The notes under the pieces were generated by a model. The model saw only the letters and a list, made by a program, of their open reading frames with translations, was not told the origin of the DNA and searched no databases. This document shows, one piece after another, positions 26,654-36,294 of a stretch of DNA of 64,000 nt; position 1 is the stretch's first letter; the number at the start of each line of letters is the position of its first letter. Position numbers and translations under genes: made by a program. Origin of the DNA: Alicyclobacillus_A sp963788285 (GTDB lineage Bacteria; Bacillota; Bacilli; Alicyclobacillales; Alicyclobacillaceae); assembly GCA_963788285.1 (NCBI GenBank), contig CAWBGB010000007.1, forward strand, positions 124,001 through 188,000, written 5' to 3'.

Positions 26654-27016
26654 TCACCCGACCAGTTGTGCGTTCACCGCTTGACGGAGTTCATCAATGT
26701 CAAACGGCTTCGTGAAGTGCGCTAGGGCCCCCATTTCCATGGCTTCCTGAATCAAATCGAGTTCCCCGTAGGCGGTCATCATGATGACTTTGGTATCCGC
26801 CTCCATTTTGCGGATGTTTCGTAAGATCTCGAGACCATCCATGCCTGGAATTTTCATGTCCAGCAAAATGAGGTCTGGCGACTGAGTTTGCACAATTTCA
26901 AGCGCTGTTGGGCCGTTCGGCGCTTGAAACACCTTGTAGCCTTCCTGAACGAGTACTTCCTGCAAAAGCACGCGGATACCAAATTGATCGTCCACAATCA
27001 GAATTTTTTTCGACAA
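26654..27016 (-). CDS. spo0F: Sporulation phosphorelay response regulator Spo0F
   Basis: 120 aa from TTG 27016, selected for AAGGGAGG eight bases upstream; the protein then starts SKKILIVDDQ. It is a single receiver domain: acidic pair in VDD, phospho-Asp in LILLDMKIPGMDG, Thr in MMTAYG and Lys in FTKPFD. It relays phosphate from sporulation kinases to Spo0B. A candidate sigma-H promoter (27119-27145) lies upstream, as for B. subtilis spo0F. Order spo0F-pyrG-rpoE matches Bacillus, but kal and kce directly downstream are unusual. Confidence 0.95.
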   Translation of the reverse strand: MSKKILIVDDQFGIRVLLQEVLVQEGYKVFQAPNGPTALEIVQTQSPDLILLDMKIPGMDGLEILRNIRKMEADTKVIMMTAYGELDLIQEAMEMGALAHFTKPFDIDELRQAVNAQLVG

Positions 27017-27118
27017 CGTCACTGCCTCCCTTAGCCACCGTCCCGCGACGGATCTGTGGGGACAAAGTGAGAATCGTTCACATCCCTGAGTGATATAAGC
27101 AGGGGCTGACTTTGCTTT

Positions 27119-27145
27119 CTTCTGCAAATGTTGCAAAATTCCTTC
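27119..27145 (-). promoter_or_regulatory. spo0F: Candidate sigma-H promoter of spo0F
   Basis: Minus strand GAAGGAATT (27137-27145), 11 bp, GCAGAAG (27119-27125). This fits RnAGGAwWW-N11/12-RnnGAAT at all but the last base. B. subtilis spo0F is sigma-H dependent. Confidence 0.6.
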
Positions 27146-27184
27146 ATTTTTCCGTATGGATCGAGGAATTCGATTCGATAAGTG

Positions 27185-27212
27185 AAAAAAAAGCCGGAGA
27201 CGCCTCCGGCTT
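27185..27212 (-). terminator. pyrG: Rho-independent terminator of pyrG
   Basis: AAGCCGGAG (27191-27199), 4-nt loop, CTCCGGCTT (27204-27212), then eight T on the minus strand. A textbook terminator 16 bp after the pyrG stop. Confidence 0.95.
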
Positions 27213-27228
27213 TCCGTTCATTTTTCGA

Positions 27229-28827
27229 TTAAGACCGCCTTTGCAATGCCGCGCGGATAAACTCACGAAACAAAGGTTGGGCGCGATTGGGGCGCGACGT
27301 GAACTCTGGATGGAACTGTACGCCCACAAACCAAGGATGATCCGGAATCTCGACAATTTCCACGAGCCGACCGTCTGGCGACGTCCCAGCGATACGCAAT
27401 CCGCTTTCCTCCAACGTTTGCCGATAGGTGTTGTTAAACTCGTACCGGTGCCTGTGCCGCTCAGTCACCCACGTGCTGCCGTAGGCCTTTCCAGAGAAAG
27501 AATCCGGCACCAGTCGGCAAGCGTATCCGCCGAGTCGCATGGTACCGCCTTTATCTTCCACTTCCTTTTGCTCTGGCAATAGGTCAATTACGGGGTAGGG
27601 CGTGTCCGGCATAATTTCACTGCTGTTTGCGCCAGTCAATCCAGCCACGTTCCGTGCGAATTCAACGACCGCAATCTGCATACCCAGGCAAATCCCGAAG
27701 AACGGAATGTGGTTCTCACGGGCATAGCGGGCAGCGGCGATTTTCCCTTCAATACCCCTGTCGCCAAATCCGCCCGGCACCAGGATTCCGTCCGCGCCTT
27801 GAAGCAATTCGGCCACGTTGTCTTCTGTGACGTCTTCGGACTGGATCCAGTTGATTTCCACGTTGGCGCTGTTCTCATAGCCACCGTGGTGGAGCGCAGC
27901 CGATACGCTAGCGTAGGCGTCCGGAAGTGCAACGTACTTGCCCACCACCGCAATTCGGACTTGCTTGTCCAAATTCTTGATGCGATTGACCATCGCGGTC
28001 CATTCCGTCAGATCCGGTTCTGGCGCGGTCATGTTCAGGTGCTTGAGGACGATGTCATCGAAGCCCTCCTTCCGCAAATGGAGTGGCACCTCGTACAGCA
28101 CTTCGATGTCGCGGTTTTCAATCACCGAATCCAAATCGGTGTCGCAGAACTGCGCGATTTTCTTTTTCACGTCCGCAGTGAGCGGGACTTCCGTGCGACA
28201 AACGATAATGTGTGGATTGATGCCGATGCTACGCAACTCGGCGACACTGTGCTGGGTCGGTTTTGTCTTGACTTCACCGCTCATGGACAGGTAGGGAATC
28301 AAGGTCACGTGAATGTAGCAGACGTTTTCGCGCCCCACTTCACTTTTTAACTCGCGTATAGCTTCCAGGAACGGAAGGCTTTCAATATCGCCGACCGTAC
28401 CACCAATTTCTGTGATCACAATGTCGGTCTGGGGGGCTGCTGCCTTGAGAATCCGCTCTTTGATTTCGTTGGTCACGTGAGGGATGACCTGTACCGTGCC
28501 GCCGAGGTAATCGCCGCGGCGTTCCTTGGAAATGACGGACCAGTAAATCTTTCCGCTGGTGACGTTGTTTGCAGAGGTGAGATTAATGTCAATAAACCGT
28601 TCATAATGGCCGAGGTCGAGGTCCGTTTCCGCGCCGTCTTCGGTGACGAAAACCTCCCCGTGCTGAAGTGGGCTCATCGTGCCTGGGTCAATGTTGATGT
28701 AAGGGTCGAATTTTTGAATGGTGACGTTCAAACCACGATTTTTCAAAAGTCGTCCGAGGGATGCGGCAGTAATGCCTTTTCCTAGACCGGAGACGACACC
28801 GCCCGTGACAAAGATAAACTTGGCCAT
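27229..28827 (-). CDS. pyrG: CTP synthase
   Basis: 532 aa. Synthetase domain first (GGVVSGLGKGITAASLGRLL P-loop, KFDPYINIDPGTMSP), then a class I glutamine amidotransferase domain with nucleophile Cys in FFGICLGMQIAV and His/Glu in VQFHPEFTSRP. It makes CTP from UTP, ATP and glutamine. ATG 28827 has AAGGAGGAG upstream. A strong hairpin with a T-run (28857-28893) lies in its 5' region and could serve as attenuator, the mode used by B. subtilis pyrG. Confidence 0.97.
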   Translation of the reverse strand: MAKFIFVTGGVVSGLGKGITAASLGRLLKNRGLNVTIQKFDPYINIDPGTMSPLQHGEVFVTEDGAETDLDLGHYERFIDINLTSANNVTSGKIYWSVISKERRGDYLGGTVQVIPHVTNEIKERILKAAAPQTDIVITEIGGTVGDIESLPFLEAIRELKSEVGRENVCYIHVTLIPYLSMSGEVKTKPTQHSVAELRSIGINPHIIVCRTEVPLTADVKKKIAQFCDTDLDSVIENRDIEVLYEVPLHLRKEGFDDIVLKHLNMTAPEPDLTEWTAMVNRIKNLDKQVRIAVVGKYVALPDAYASVSAALHHGGYENSANVEINWIQSEDVTEDNVAELLQGADGILVPGGFGDRGIEGKIAAARYARENHIPFFGICLGMQIAVVEFARNVAGLTGANSSEIMPDTPYPVIDLLPEQKEVEDKGGTMRLGGYACRLVPDSFSGKAYGSTWVTERHRHRYEFNNTYRQTLEESGLRIAGTSPDGRLVEIVEIPDHPWFVGVQFHPEFTSRPNRAQPLFREFIRAALQRRS

Positions 28828-28856
28828 ACTGGCTCCTCCTTATATCCGCACTTCAC

Positions 28857-28893
28857 ACAAAAACAGCGTTCTGGTCACCTGCGACCAGAACGC
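28857..28893 (-). terminator. Intrinsic terminator between rpoE and pyrG (possible pyrG attenuator)
   Basis: A perfect 11-bp stem, GCGTTCTGGTC with GACCAGAACGC (28866-28876 / 28883-28893), followed on the minus strand by TGTTTTTG. It lies about 100 bp after rpoE and 30 bp before the pyrG start. It can end rpoE transcripts, attenuate pyrG, or both. Confidence 0.8.
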
Positions 28894-28934
28894 AGCCTTG
28901 TATTCATTTCTCAGTCATACATGAGTGATTTGCA

Positions 28935-28956
28935 AAATTCCTCTAGAGTGGTTCAT
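28935..28956 (+). repeat. 22-bp dispersed repeat, copy 2
   Basis: AAATTCC-T-CTAGAGTGGTTCAT in the rpoE-pyrG gap; 20 of 22 positions match 9394-9415 in the same orientation, with matching flanking bases. Confidence 0.55.
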
Positions 28957-28996
28957 CACGACTAGATGGAGTGTTTCTGCCCGCCAGCCGAAGCAG

Positions 28997-29539
28997 TCAG
29001 TCTTCTTCTTCCTCCTCGTCGATTTCGTCCTCGGCGAGTTCCTCCAACTCATCCTCAGCCTCTTCCTCCTCGACGAAGTCGACATCTTCCTCTTCGTCTT
29101 CATCCACTGCTGCAAATTCATCGGTTTCGTCGTCTACGAGTGCGAGGTCTTCCACATCTTCGAGATCTTCGGTTTCCAGCTCTTCATCATAATCATCGAG
29201 CAAATCTTCGTCGTCGTCGCTAAACGCATCGCCGCTGGCACGTACAAACTTTTTGTTGGACGGCGCCCGGTCGGCGACCTTATCCACTGGGTACCAGCGT
29301 TTCAGGCCCCATACGTTCTGGCCGATACAGACGAATCGACCATCGATGTTAATTTCCGTATACAGGCGCGCGATGACGTCCATCACTTCGTCGTCACTCA
29401 TGCCCCGCAACTGCTGAATCTCTGCCATTAAATCACGGAAGTAGTAAGGTTCTTTCTTCGCCTTTAAGATCTCACACGCCAATTCGACGAGCGGCATCTC
29501 GCGAATCTCTTCCGTGGATTTGGAAATGGCTACTGTCAT
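28997..29539 (-). CDS. rpoE: RNA polymerase delta subunit
   Basis: 180 aa. The N-terminal HARE-HTH-like domain (MPLVELACEILKAKKEPYYFRDLMAEI, VWGLKRWYPV) is followed from about residue 95 by a long tail almost entirely of Asp and Glu, diagnostic of the Gram-positive delta subunit. Delta promotes core recycling and sensitivity to initiating NTPs. ATG 29539 has AAGGGAGG seven bases upstream. The 5' leader of about 185 nt has two small hairpins (around 29591-29615 and 29660-29680) and an extended -10 promoter. Confidence 0.96.
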   Translation of the reverse strand: MTVAISKSTEEIREMPLVELACEILKAKKEPYYFRDLMAEIQQLRGMSDDEVMDVIARLYTEINIDGRFVCIGQNVWGLKRWYPVDKVADRAPSNKKFVRASGDAFSDDDEDLLDDYDEELETEDLEDVEDLALVDDETDEFAAVDEDEEEDVDFVEEEEAEDELEELAEDEIDEEEEED

Positions 29540-29727
29540 CCGTGAACCTCCCTTGCTGCCAAGCGCCCGCGATTCCCCAAGTATAGACACGGAGAAGTCA
29601 ATTTATTCTCCGAAACATAGAGACCGAAATAGAGAAAACGTGTGCTGTTTGACGCACGAGCGTTTTACACAACGCTACAAGGGTGAAAGCAGACCGCGAA
29701 CCTCAGATGTGCAAATCAAATAAGGGA

Positions 29728-29736
29728 ATTATATCA
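29728..29736 (-). promoter_or_regulatory. rpoE: Extended -10 promoter of rpoE
   Basis: Minus strand TGATATAAT; a weak -35 (GTGAAA) lies 17 bp upstream, inside the meaB end. Identical -10 core to rpmE and rho. Confidence 0.5.
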
Positions 29737-29752
29737 CATCCACATACCTATT

Positions 29753-30700
29753 TCACAAGCGAATCCACGGCAAGTCGCGCAGGATTTTTTCAGAAGCGAT
29801 GTAGGGATCCGCCTGCAGGTCGTCCATCAGAACGCTCCGCCAAGATTCGTCTGATGCGGCACGCGCCCGAAGGTATTTGGCGAACGCAGTCTCTACCAGT
29901 TTTATGGTCTCCTCCATGTGGCGCTGCTTTCTTCGCTGGGCTAGATAACCGTGGTTGCGGATGTGTTCATAGTGTCGGGTCATTTCTGCCCAAAGTTGTT
30001 CGATGCCTTCTCCGGTCGTGGCACTGGTCCGCACAATCGGGTTCTTCCAATCTTCGCGGAACTGCCGCTTATCGTGCAGCATCAACTGCAGCTCGCGGAC
30101 CAGCGCATCCGCGCCCGGCAGTTCTTGCTTGTTGACCACGAACACGTCGGCAATTTCCATGATACCAGCCTTGGCCGTTTGCACGTGGTCTCCAGATCCT
30201 GGCGTCAGAACCAACGCGACAGTGTCCGCTACGGTCATCACGTCCAATTCAGACTGTCCGACGCCGACCGTCTCCAGTAGAATGACGTCGCATCCATACG
30301 CTTCAAGTGCGTAGAGCATCTCCCGCGTGGACCTTCCCAGTCCACCGAGACTGCCGCGACTGCCCATGCTGCGTATGTAAACCCCCGCATCGCTGCTGTG
30401 TCGGATCATGCGTACCCTATCACCGAGCAATGCCCCACCGCTGAATGGGCTGGAGGGGTCCACAGCGAGAACCCCGACTCGCTTCCCCAGCGCTCGAAGG
30501 TACGCAATCACCTGGTCGACGAGCGTACTCTTTCCTGCCCCCGGCGATCCCGTAAAGCCGACAATGTGCGCCCGCCCCGCGTACGGGTAAAATCCTTGCA
30601 GCAACTCACGCTTGCTGTCGTCGTCGTTTTCAATCAGGGTCAGCGCGCGTGCAATCGCGCGCTTATCACCCTGAATCACTCGTTGCACTATCGGGTGCAC
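29753..30700 (-). CDS. meaB: MeaB/ArgK-type GTPase chaperone of B12-dependent mutases
   Basis: 315 aa. Walker A GSPGAGKSTLVDQ, LAVDPSSPFSGGALLGDRVRM and ETVGVGQSE are diagnostic of the MeaB/ArgK G3E-related GTPases. These load and protect adenosylcobalamin in methylmalonyl-CoA or isobutyryl-CoA mutase. GTG 30700 has GGAGGTG upstream. It is the last gene of the beta-oxidation run; no acyl-CoA mutase gene is in this window. The nearest B12 enzyme is KamDE at 38.7-41 kb. Confidence 0.92.
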   Translation of the reverse strand: MHPIVQRVIQGDKRAIARALTLIENDDDSKRELLQGFYPYAGRAHIVGFTGSPGAGKSTLVDQVIAYLRALGKRVGVLAVDPSSPFSGGALLGDRVRMIRHSSDAGVYIRSMGSRGSLGGLGRSTREMLYALEAYGCDVILLETVGVGQSELDVMTVADTVALVLTPGSGDHVQTAKAGIMEIADVFVVNKQELPGADALVRELQLMLHDKRQFREDWKNPIVRTSATTGEGIEQLWAEMTRHYEHIRNHGYLAQRRKQRHMEETIKLVETAFAKYLRARAASDESWRSVLMDDLQADPYIASEKILRDLPWIRL

Positions 30701-30779
30701 CGTGACACCTCCAGAATACCGAGGTTGCCTGCCGAAATGGTTGGTCAGACAAGAGACAGTTTACCATGAAAGCTGCAGT

Positions 30780-31925
<1,146 letters not shown>

Positions 31926-32012
31926 TGTGCTCTCTCCCTTTTTCTGACCTGCTGCAAAGGCGGCCCTGCCGCACATTTGTCCCGACGCTAACTCGTGGAG
32001 ACCACCTACAGC

Positions 32013-33152
32013 CTAATGTTGCAAATGCCGAGCAATCACAATGCGTTGAATTTGGTTGGTGCCTTCGTAGATCTGCGTGACCTTCGCGTCCCGCATGTAG
32101 CGCTCCACATTGTACTCCTTGACGTACCCGTAGCCACCTAAGAGCTGGACAGCATCGGTGGTCACTTGCATCGCTGTATCGGTAGCGAATAGCTTCGCCA
32201 TGGAGGCCTCCTTGGCACACGGCTTGCCCTGTTGACGAAGGTGTGCCGCGTGGTACACGAGCCATTTGGCCGCTTCAATCTTCGTGGCCATATCAGCCAA
32301 CATGAACTGGATTCCTTGAAACTGGAAGATTTCCTGACCAAATTGCTTGCGCTCTCGCACGTAGCGATTGGCTGCGTCAAAGGCAGCGCGGGCAATACCC
32401 AAGCCTTGCGCGGCAATCCCGATACGCCCAGCGTCCAACAAGCGCATGGCGATGGAAAAACCTTCGTTTTCGTTGCCCAAGCGGTTTTCCACGGGCACAC
32501 GGGCATCTTCGAAGAGGAGCTCGCACGTGGCAGATCCGTTCAGGCCCATTTTCTTCTCCTTCTTGCCGACCCGAAATCCAGGCGTGTCCTTCTCCACCAG
32601 AAACGCGGTGATCCCGCGATTGCCACGTTTCGGGTCGGTGACCGCGAAAACACAGTACACATCGGCCTCGCCGCCGTTGGTGATGAACATCTTGCTGCCG
32701 TTGAGCACGTAGTGGTCGCCATCCAACACCGCCCTGGTGCGGATGGACGACGCGTCAGATCCGGCGTTCGGCTCTGTCAACGCGAATGCACCCAACCATT
32801 CACCGGCCGCCAACTTCGGCACAAATTTGCGCTTCTGTTCTTCGCTGCCGAAGTACACGATGGGAAACGTTCCAACCGACGTGTGAACCGCGAGAATCAC
32901 GCCGACCGTGGCTGAAGCGTACGAGATTTCTTCAATCGCTGAGATGTACGAGAGGAAATCCGCTCCGACACCGCCCCACTCTTCTGGAATGGGCAGTCCC
33001 ATGATGCCGAGTTCGCCCATTTTGCGCAGGATGTCACGCGGAAATTCATCCTTCTCGTCAATCTCCGCAGCGCGCGGGGCAATCACTTCCCGGGCGAACG
33101 TTCGAACCAAGTTGCGAAGTTCCGTCTGTTCGGTGGTAAATTCGAAGTTCAT
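32013..33152 (-). CDS. Acyl-CoA dehydrogenase, copy 2
   Basis: 379 aa. Same family: GAFALTEPNAGSDASS flavin signature, KKMGLNGSATCELLFEDARVP, and catalytic Glu in IYEGTNQIQRIVIARHL. Chain-length preference cannot be read reliably; a butyryl-CoA dehydrogenase role in the lysine route (crotonyl-CoA to butyryl-CoA) or in fatty-acid degradation are both possible. ATG 33152 overlaps closely with the end of the upstream enoyl-CoA hydratase (5-bp gap). Confidence 0.92.
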   Translation of the reverse strand: MNFEFTTEQTELRNLVRTFAREVIAPRAAEIDEKDEFPRDILRKMGELGIMGLPIPEEWGGVGADFLSYISAIEEISYASATVGVILAVHTSVGTFPIVYFGSEEQKRKFVPKLAAGEWLGAFALTEPNAGSDASSIRTRAVLDGDHYVLNGSKMFITNGGEADVYCVFAVTDPKRGNRGITAFLVEKDTPGFRVGKKEKKMGLNGSATCELLFEDARVPVENRLGNENEGFSIAMRLLDAGRIGIAAQGLGIARAAFDAANRYVRERKQFGQEIFQFQGIQFMLADMATKIEAAKWLVYHAAHLRQQGKPCAKEASMAKLFATDTAMQVTTDAVQLLGGYGYVKEYNVERYMRDAKVTQIYEGTNQIQRIVIARHLQH

Positions 33153-33157
33153 GGTGT

Positions 33158-33937
33158 CTACTTCCCTTCAAAGGCCGGTTTTCTCTTCGCTAAAAAGGCT
33201 TCCATCCCTTGCTTCTGGTCATTCGTGGAAAAGCACAGGCCGAACAAAGACGCCTCGTACGCCAAGCCTTGTCTGGTCCAATTCGACCCCTTCATACACG
33301 GCATGTTTCACCCATGCCAACGCCTTCGGCGCAAGCCCGCTGAGTTGCTCCGCCATCGCGCGACCTCTAGCAGCAAGTTCCTCATGGGCACCACTTCGCT
33401 CACAAGGCCAATGCGATGTGCCTCTGTGGCGTCAATCATGCCTCCGGTCAACAACAGTTTCAGCGCGTTGCCTTGCCCGACAATGCGCGGCAGGCGTTGA
33501 CTGCCGCCGAACCCGGGAATGACGCCCAGGGTGACTTCCGGTTGTCCAAACTTCGTCCCTTCGGCCGCGATTCGGATGTCGCAAGCCATGGCAAGTTCCA
33601 TTCCGCCGCCCAATGCGTACCCGTGCACAAGCGCAATGGTGGGTTGCGGAAGTTTCTCCAATTTGCTGAAAACTGCCTGTCCCAGCCGCGCGAACTGTTC
33701 TGCAGCCACCGGGGCCAAGGAGGCCATCTCTGCGATGTCCGCTCCCGCTGCAAACGCACGACCTTCGCCGCGCAACAGAACCGCCCGCACTTCCGAGCGT
33801 ACCTCAAGCTGGTCCAGTACCTGATTTAGTTGCGCGAGGACAGTCTGGTTTAAGGCATTCAACTGCTTTTCCCTGCGCAACGTAATGGTGCCAATCTGTC
33901 CGTCTACATGAAGTTCCACATATCGGTCTTCCGCCAT
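33158..33937 (-). pseudogene. Enoyl-CoA hydratase with two frameshifts
   Basis: The first 185 residues are a normal crotonase: GADIAEM oxyanion-hole region, both catalytic Glu in GGGMELAMA and FGQPEVTLGVIPGFGG. Near 33386 one C is missing from a C-run, and the frame ends early at 33308. The next frame carries the expected HEELAARGRAMAEQLSGL. Near 33267 a one-base gain shifts back, and the original frame gives AYEASLFGLCFSTNDQ and ends AFLAKRKPAFEGK. The restored gene is 259 aa, exact family length. Either recently inactivated or two assembly errors. It would hydrate crotonyl-CoA between the dehydrogenases and hbd. Confidence 0.8.
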
Positions 33938-33994
33938 ATTCCCACACCTCGTCTGTATGATTCACAAAGCCTCGTGTACGCAGCGCAATCCCCG

Positions 33995-34852
33995 TTAGGT
34001 GTACGTGTAAAATCCACGCCCCGTCTTGCGACCGAGCCAACCTGCCTTCACATACTTACGCAACAGTGGGCAGGGACGGTACTTGGAGTCGCCAAACCCT
34101 TCATAGAGCACCTCCATGATGGCCAGGCACGTGTCCAGACCGATGAAGTCAGCGAGAGTCAGCGGTCCCATCGGGTGGTTCATGCCGAGTTTCATTACTT
34201 CATCAATCGCTTCCGGTGTCGCGACACCTTCGTAGACACAGTAAATCGCTTCGTTAATCATCGGCATCAACACGCGGTTGGATACAAAGCCCGGGAAGTC
34301 GTTGACTTCGACAGCTGTCTTGCCCATTTGAACCGCCAGATTGTGCACCGTCTCATAGACTTCATCGCTGGTCGCGAGGCCGCGGATGATTTCGACTAGC
34401 TTCATGACCGGGACCGGGTTCATGAAGTGCATGCCAATCACCTGCTCTGGCCGTTTCGTCACCGCCGCGATCTCCGTGATGGGCAGTGACGACGTGTTGC
34501 TCGCCAAGATGGCGTGTGCCGGAAGGATTTCATCCAGTTGGCGGAAGATATTGAGCTTAATCTCCATGTTTTCCGTGGCCGCTTCAATCGCCATGTCGCA
34601 ATCATGGCCGTCCTGCAACGACGTCGACAAGGTGATGTGGCCGAGCACGCTCTCCATGGCGTCTCCGGAGAGCCTACCCTTTTCCACGTTCCGCAGCAGG
34701 TTTTTGCGAATATTCGAGAATCCGCGTTCGACGAACTCCTGCTTGATGTCATTGAGAACCACCTCAAGTCCTGCCTGCGCTGCAACTTGGGCTATGCCGT
34801 TGCCCATTTGTCCAGCTCCTACGACCAGTACTTTACCAATAGAACGTGCCAA
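33995..34852 (-). CDS. hbd: 3-hydroxybutyryl-CoA dehydrogenase
   Basis: 285 aa. NAD-binding VVGAGQMGNGIAQVAA, catalytic His in GMHFMNPVPVMKLVEII, and C-terminal dimer region ending KTGRGFYTY. It oxidises (S)-3-hydroxyacyl-CoA to the 3-keto form. TTG 34852 has GGAG four bases upstream and no better ATG exists nearby. It lies 15 bp after thl, same strand. Confidence 0.95.
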   Translation of the reverse strand: MARSIGKVLVVGAGQMGNGIAQVAAQAGLEVVLNDIKQEFVERGFSNIRKNLLRNVEKGRLSGDAMESVLGHITLSTSLQDGHDCDMAIEAATENMEIKLNIFRQLDEILPAHAILASNTSSLPITEIAAVTKRPEQVIGMHFMNPVPVMKLVEIIRGLATSDEVYETVHNLAVQMGKTAVEVNDFPGFVSNRVLMPMINEAIYCVYEGVATPEAIDEVMKLGMNHPMGPLTLADFIGLDTCLAIMEVLYEGFGDSKYRPCPLLRKYVKAGWLGRKTGRGFYTYT

Positions 34853-34867
34853 AACTCTCCACCCTCT

Positions 34868-36052
34868 CTATAGATTTGGTACTTCTACCAGAACTGCATC
34901 TCCTTGCGCGGCACCGCTGCAGATGGCGGCAATCCCAAGGCCACCACCGCGTCGCTTCAATTCATACACCAGGTGCATCAGAATGCGGGCACCACTGGCG
35001 CCAATGGGGTGTCCAAGCGCAACCGCCCCACCGTTCACATTTACCTTTTCCTCATCCCAGCCAAGTATTTTTCCAGAAGTTAGAGTCACTGCAGCAAACG
35101 CTTCGTTCACTTCAAACAAGTCGATGTCAGACAGTGCGTACCCTGTCTTCGCCAACAATTTTTGGATGGCGAGCGCTGGTGTCGTGGCGATGTACGCCGC
35201 CTCGGCAGCCACCTCTGCATAGCCAAGGATGTAGGCCAACGGTTCGCGGCCGGTTTCCTTTGCGTAGTCTTCGGACATGACCACCAGCGCCCCTGCACCG
35301 TCGTTGACCCCAGGCGCATTGCCCGCGGTGATGGTGCCGTCTTTCGTGAACACCGGCGGCAACGCCGCCAATCTCTCCCGCGACGTGTCCGCTCTCGGCG
35401 CTTCGTCGTCCTTGACGGTCACAGTCTGCTTCTTCGTCTCGACAGTGACTGGGACGATTTCGTCCACGAACACGCCGGACTGAATGGCCGCAACGGCTCG
35501 TTGGTGGCTGCGCAACGCCCACGCGTCCTGCATTTCCCGCGTGATTTCGTATTCTTTAGCGACGCGGCTGCCGAGGACGGCCATGTGGACGTTGTGAAAC
35601 GCACATTGCAACCCATCGTGGATCATCAGGTCAATCACAGCGCCGTCGCCCATCCGCAGGCCCGTGCGGACACCTTGCAAGGCGTGGGGCGCATTCGACA
35701 TACTCTCCATCCCACCTGCGACCGCAACCCGAATGTCGCCTGCCCGGATTAGAGAATCAGCCAGGGTAACGGCCCTCAGTCCGGAAGCGCACACCTTATT
35801 GATGGTGATACTCGGCGTCTCCCACGGCAGCCCAGCCAACCGCGCCGCCTGACGCGACGGGATTTGCCCTGCACCGGCTTGCAGGACCATCCCCATCAGG
35901 ACTTGATCCACTTCCTCCGCCTTCAATGCCACTCTCGTCATGGCTTCCCGAATGGCAATGGCACCGAGGTCCACTGCCCGTTTACTCGCCAAACCACCCT
36001 GGAAGCGCCCAAACGGCGTTCGAACCGCACTCACAATCACAGACTTCGCCAC
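34868..36052 (-). CDS. thl: Acetyl-CoA C-acetyltransferase (thiolase)
   Basis: 394 aa from GTG 36052 (GGGAGGG six bases upstream; the intervening ATG abuts that site). Nucleophile Cys in NKVCASGLRAVTLA, NEAFAAVTL, GHPIGASGAR with the His, and the C-terminal ICSGAAQGDA Cys are present. It cleaves acetoacetyl-CoA or longer 3-ketoacyl-CoA. First gene of the thl-hbd-ech-acd-acd-meaB run. A terminator-like hairpin (36227-36247) separates it from fadF. The gap contains a TGACGTCA palindrome (36177-36184). Confidence 0.95.
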   Translation of the reverse strand: MAKSVIVSAVRTPFGRFQGGLASKRAVDLGAIAIREAMTRVALKAEEVDQVLMGMVLQAGAGQIPSRQAARLAGLPWETPSITINKVCASGLRAVTLADSLIRAGDIRVAVAGGMESMSNAPHALQGVRTGLRMGDGAVIDLMIHDGLQCAFHNVHMAVLGSRVAKEYEITREMQDAWALRSHQRAVAAIQSGVFVDEIVPVTVETKKQTVTVKDDEAPRADTSRERLAALPPVFTKDGTITAGNAPGVNDGAGALVVMSEDYAKETGREPLAYILGYAEVAAEAAYIATTPALAIQKLLAKTGYALSDIDLFEVNEAFAAVTLTSGKILGWDEEKVNVNGGAVALGHPIGASGARILMHLVYELKRRGGGLGIAAICSGAAQGDAVLVEVPNL

Positions 36053-36226
36053 GTACATCCCTCCCGCTGTCGCCGCGTAATCGCTTTCAGGCATTCTCAA
36101 AAATAAAAAGTACTATCACGTCATTCATGCATTTTGATAGATTCGGATTTGCACGGGTACATAGATGCACCGCCAATGACGTCACAACTCTATTGTACAC
36201 TTTGCGAGACCCTGATCAGTAGGAAA

Positions 36227-36247
36227 GACACCGACTATTTCGGTGTC
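36227..36247 (-). terminator. Hairpin between fadF and the thiolase operon
   Basis: GACACCGA (36227-36234) and TCGGTGTC (36240-36247), 5-nt loop; only a short TTT follows on the minus strand, so a weak intrinsic terminator. Confidence 0.5.
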
Positions 36248-36294
36248 CCCATATTTTACAACGACACAGCCAATTGACTCGTCCTGGCCCTCGA

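Noticed and set aside
28971..29192. Poly-serine open frame on the plus strand
   Set aside because: It is the mirror of the Asp/Glu codon run of the delta subunit tail (GAN codons read as Ser/Leu on the other strand).
36120..36127. FadR-like half-site (TCATTCA) before the thiolase gene
   Set aside because: Only one half of the TGAATGA-N4-TCATTCA pattern is conserved; the other half matches poorly.
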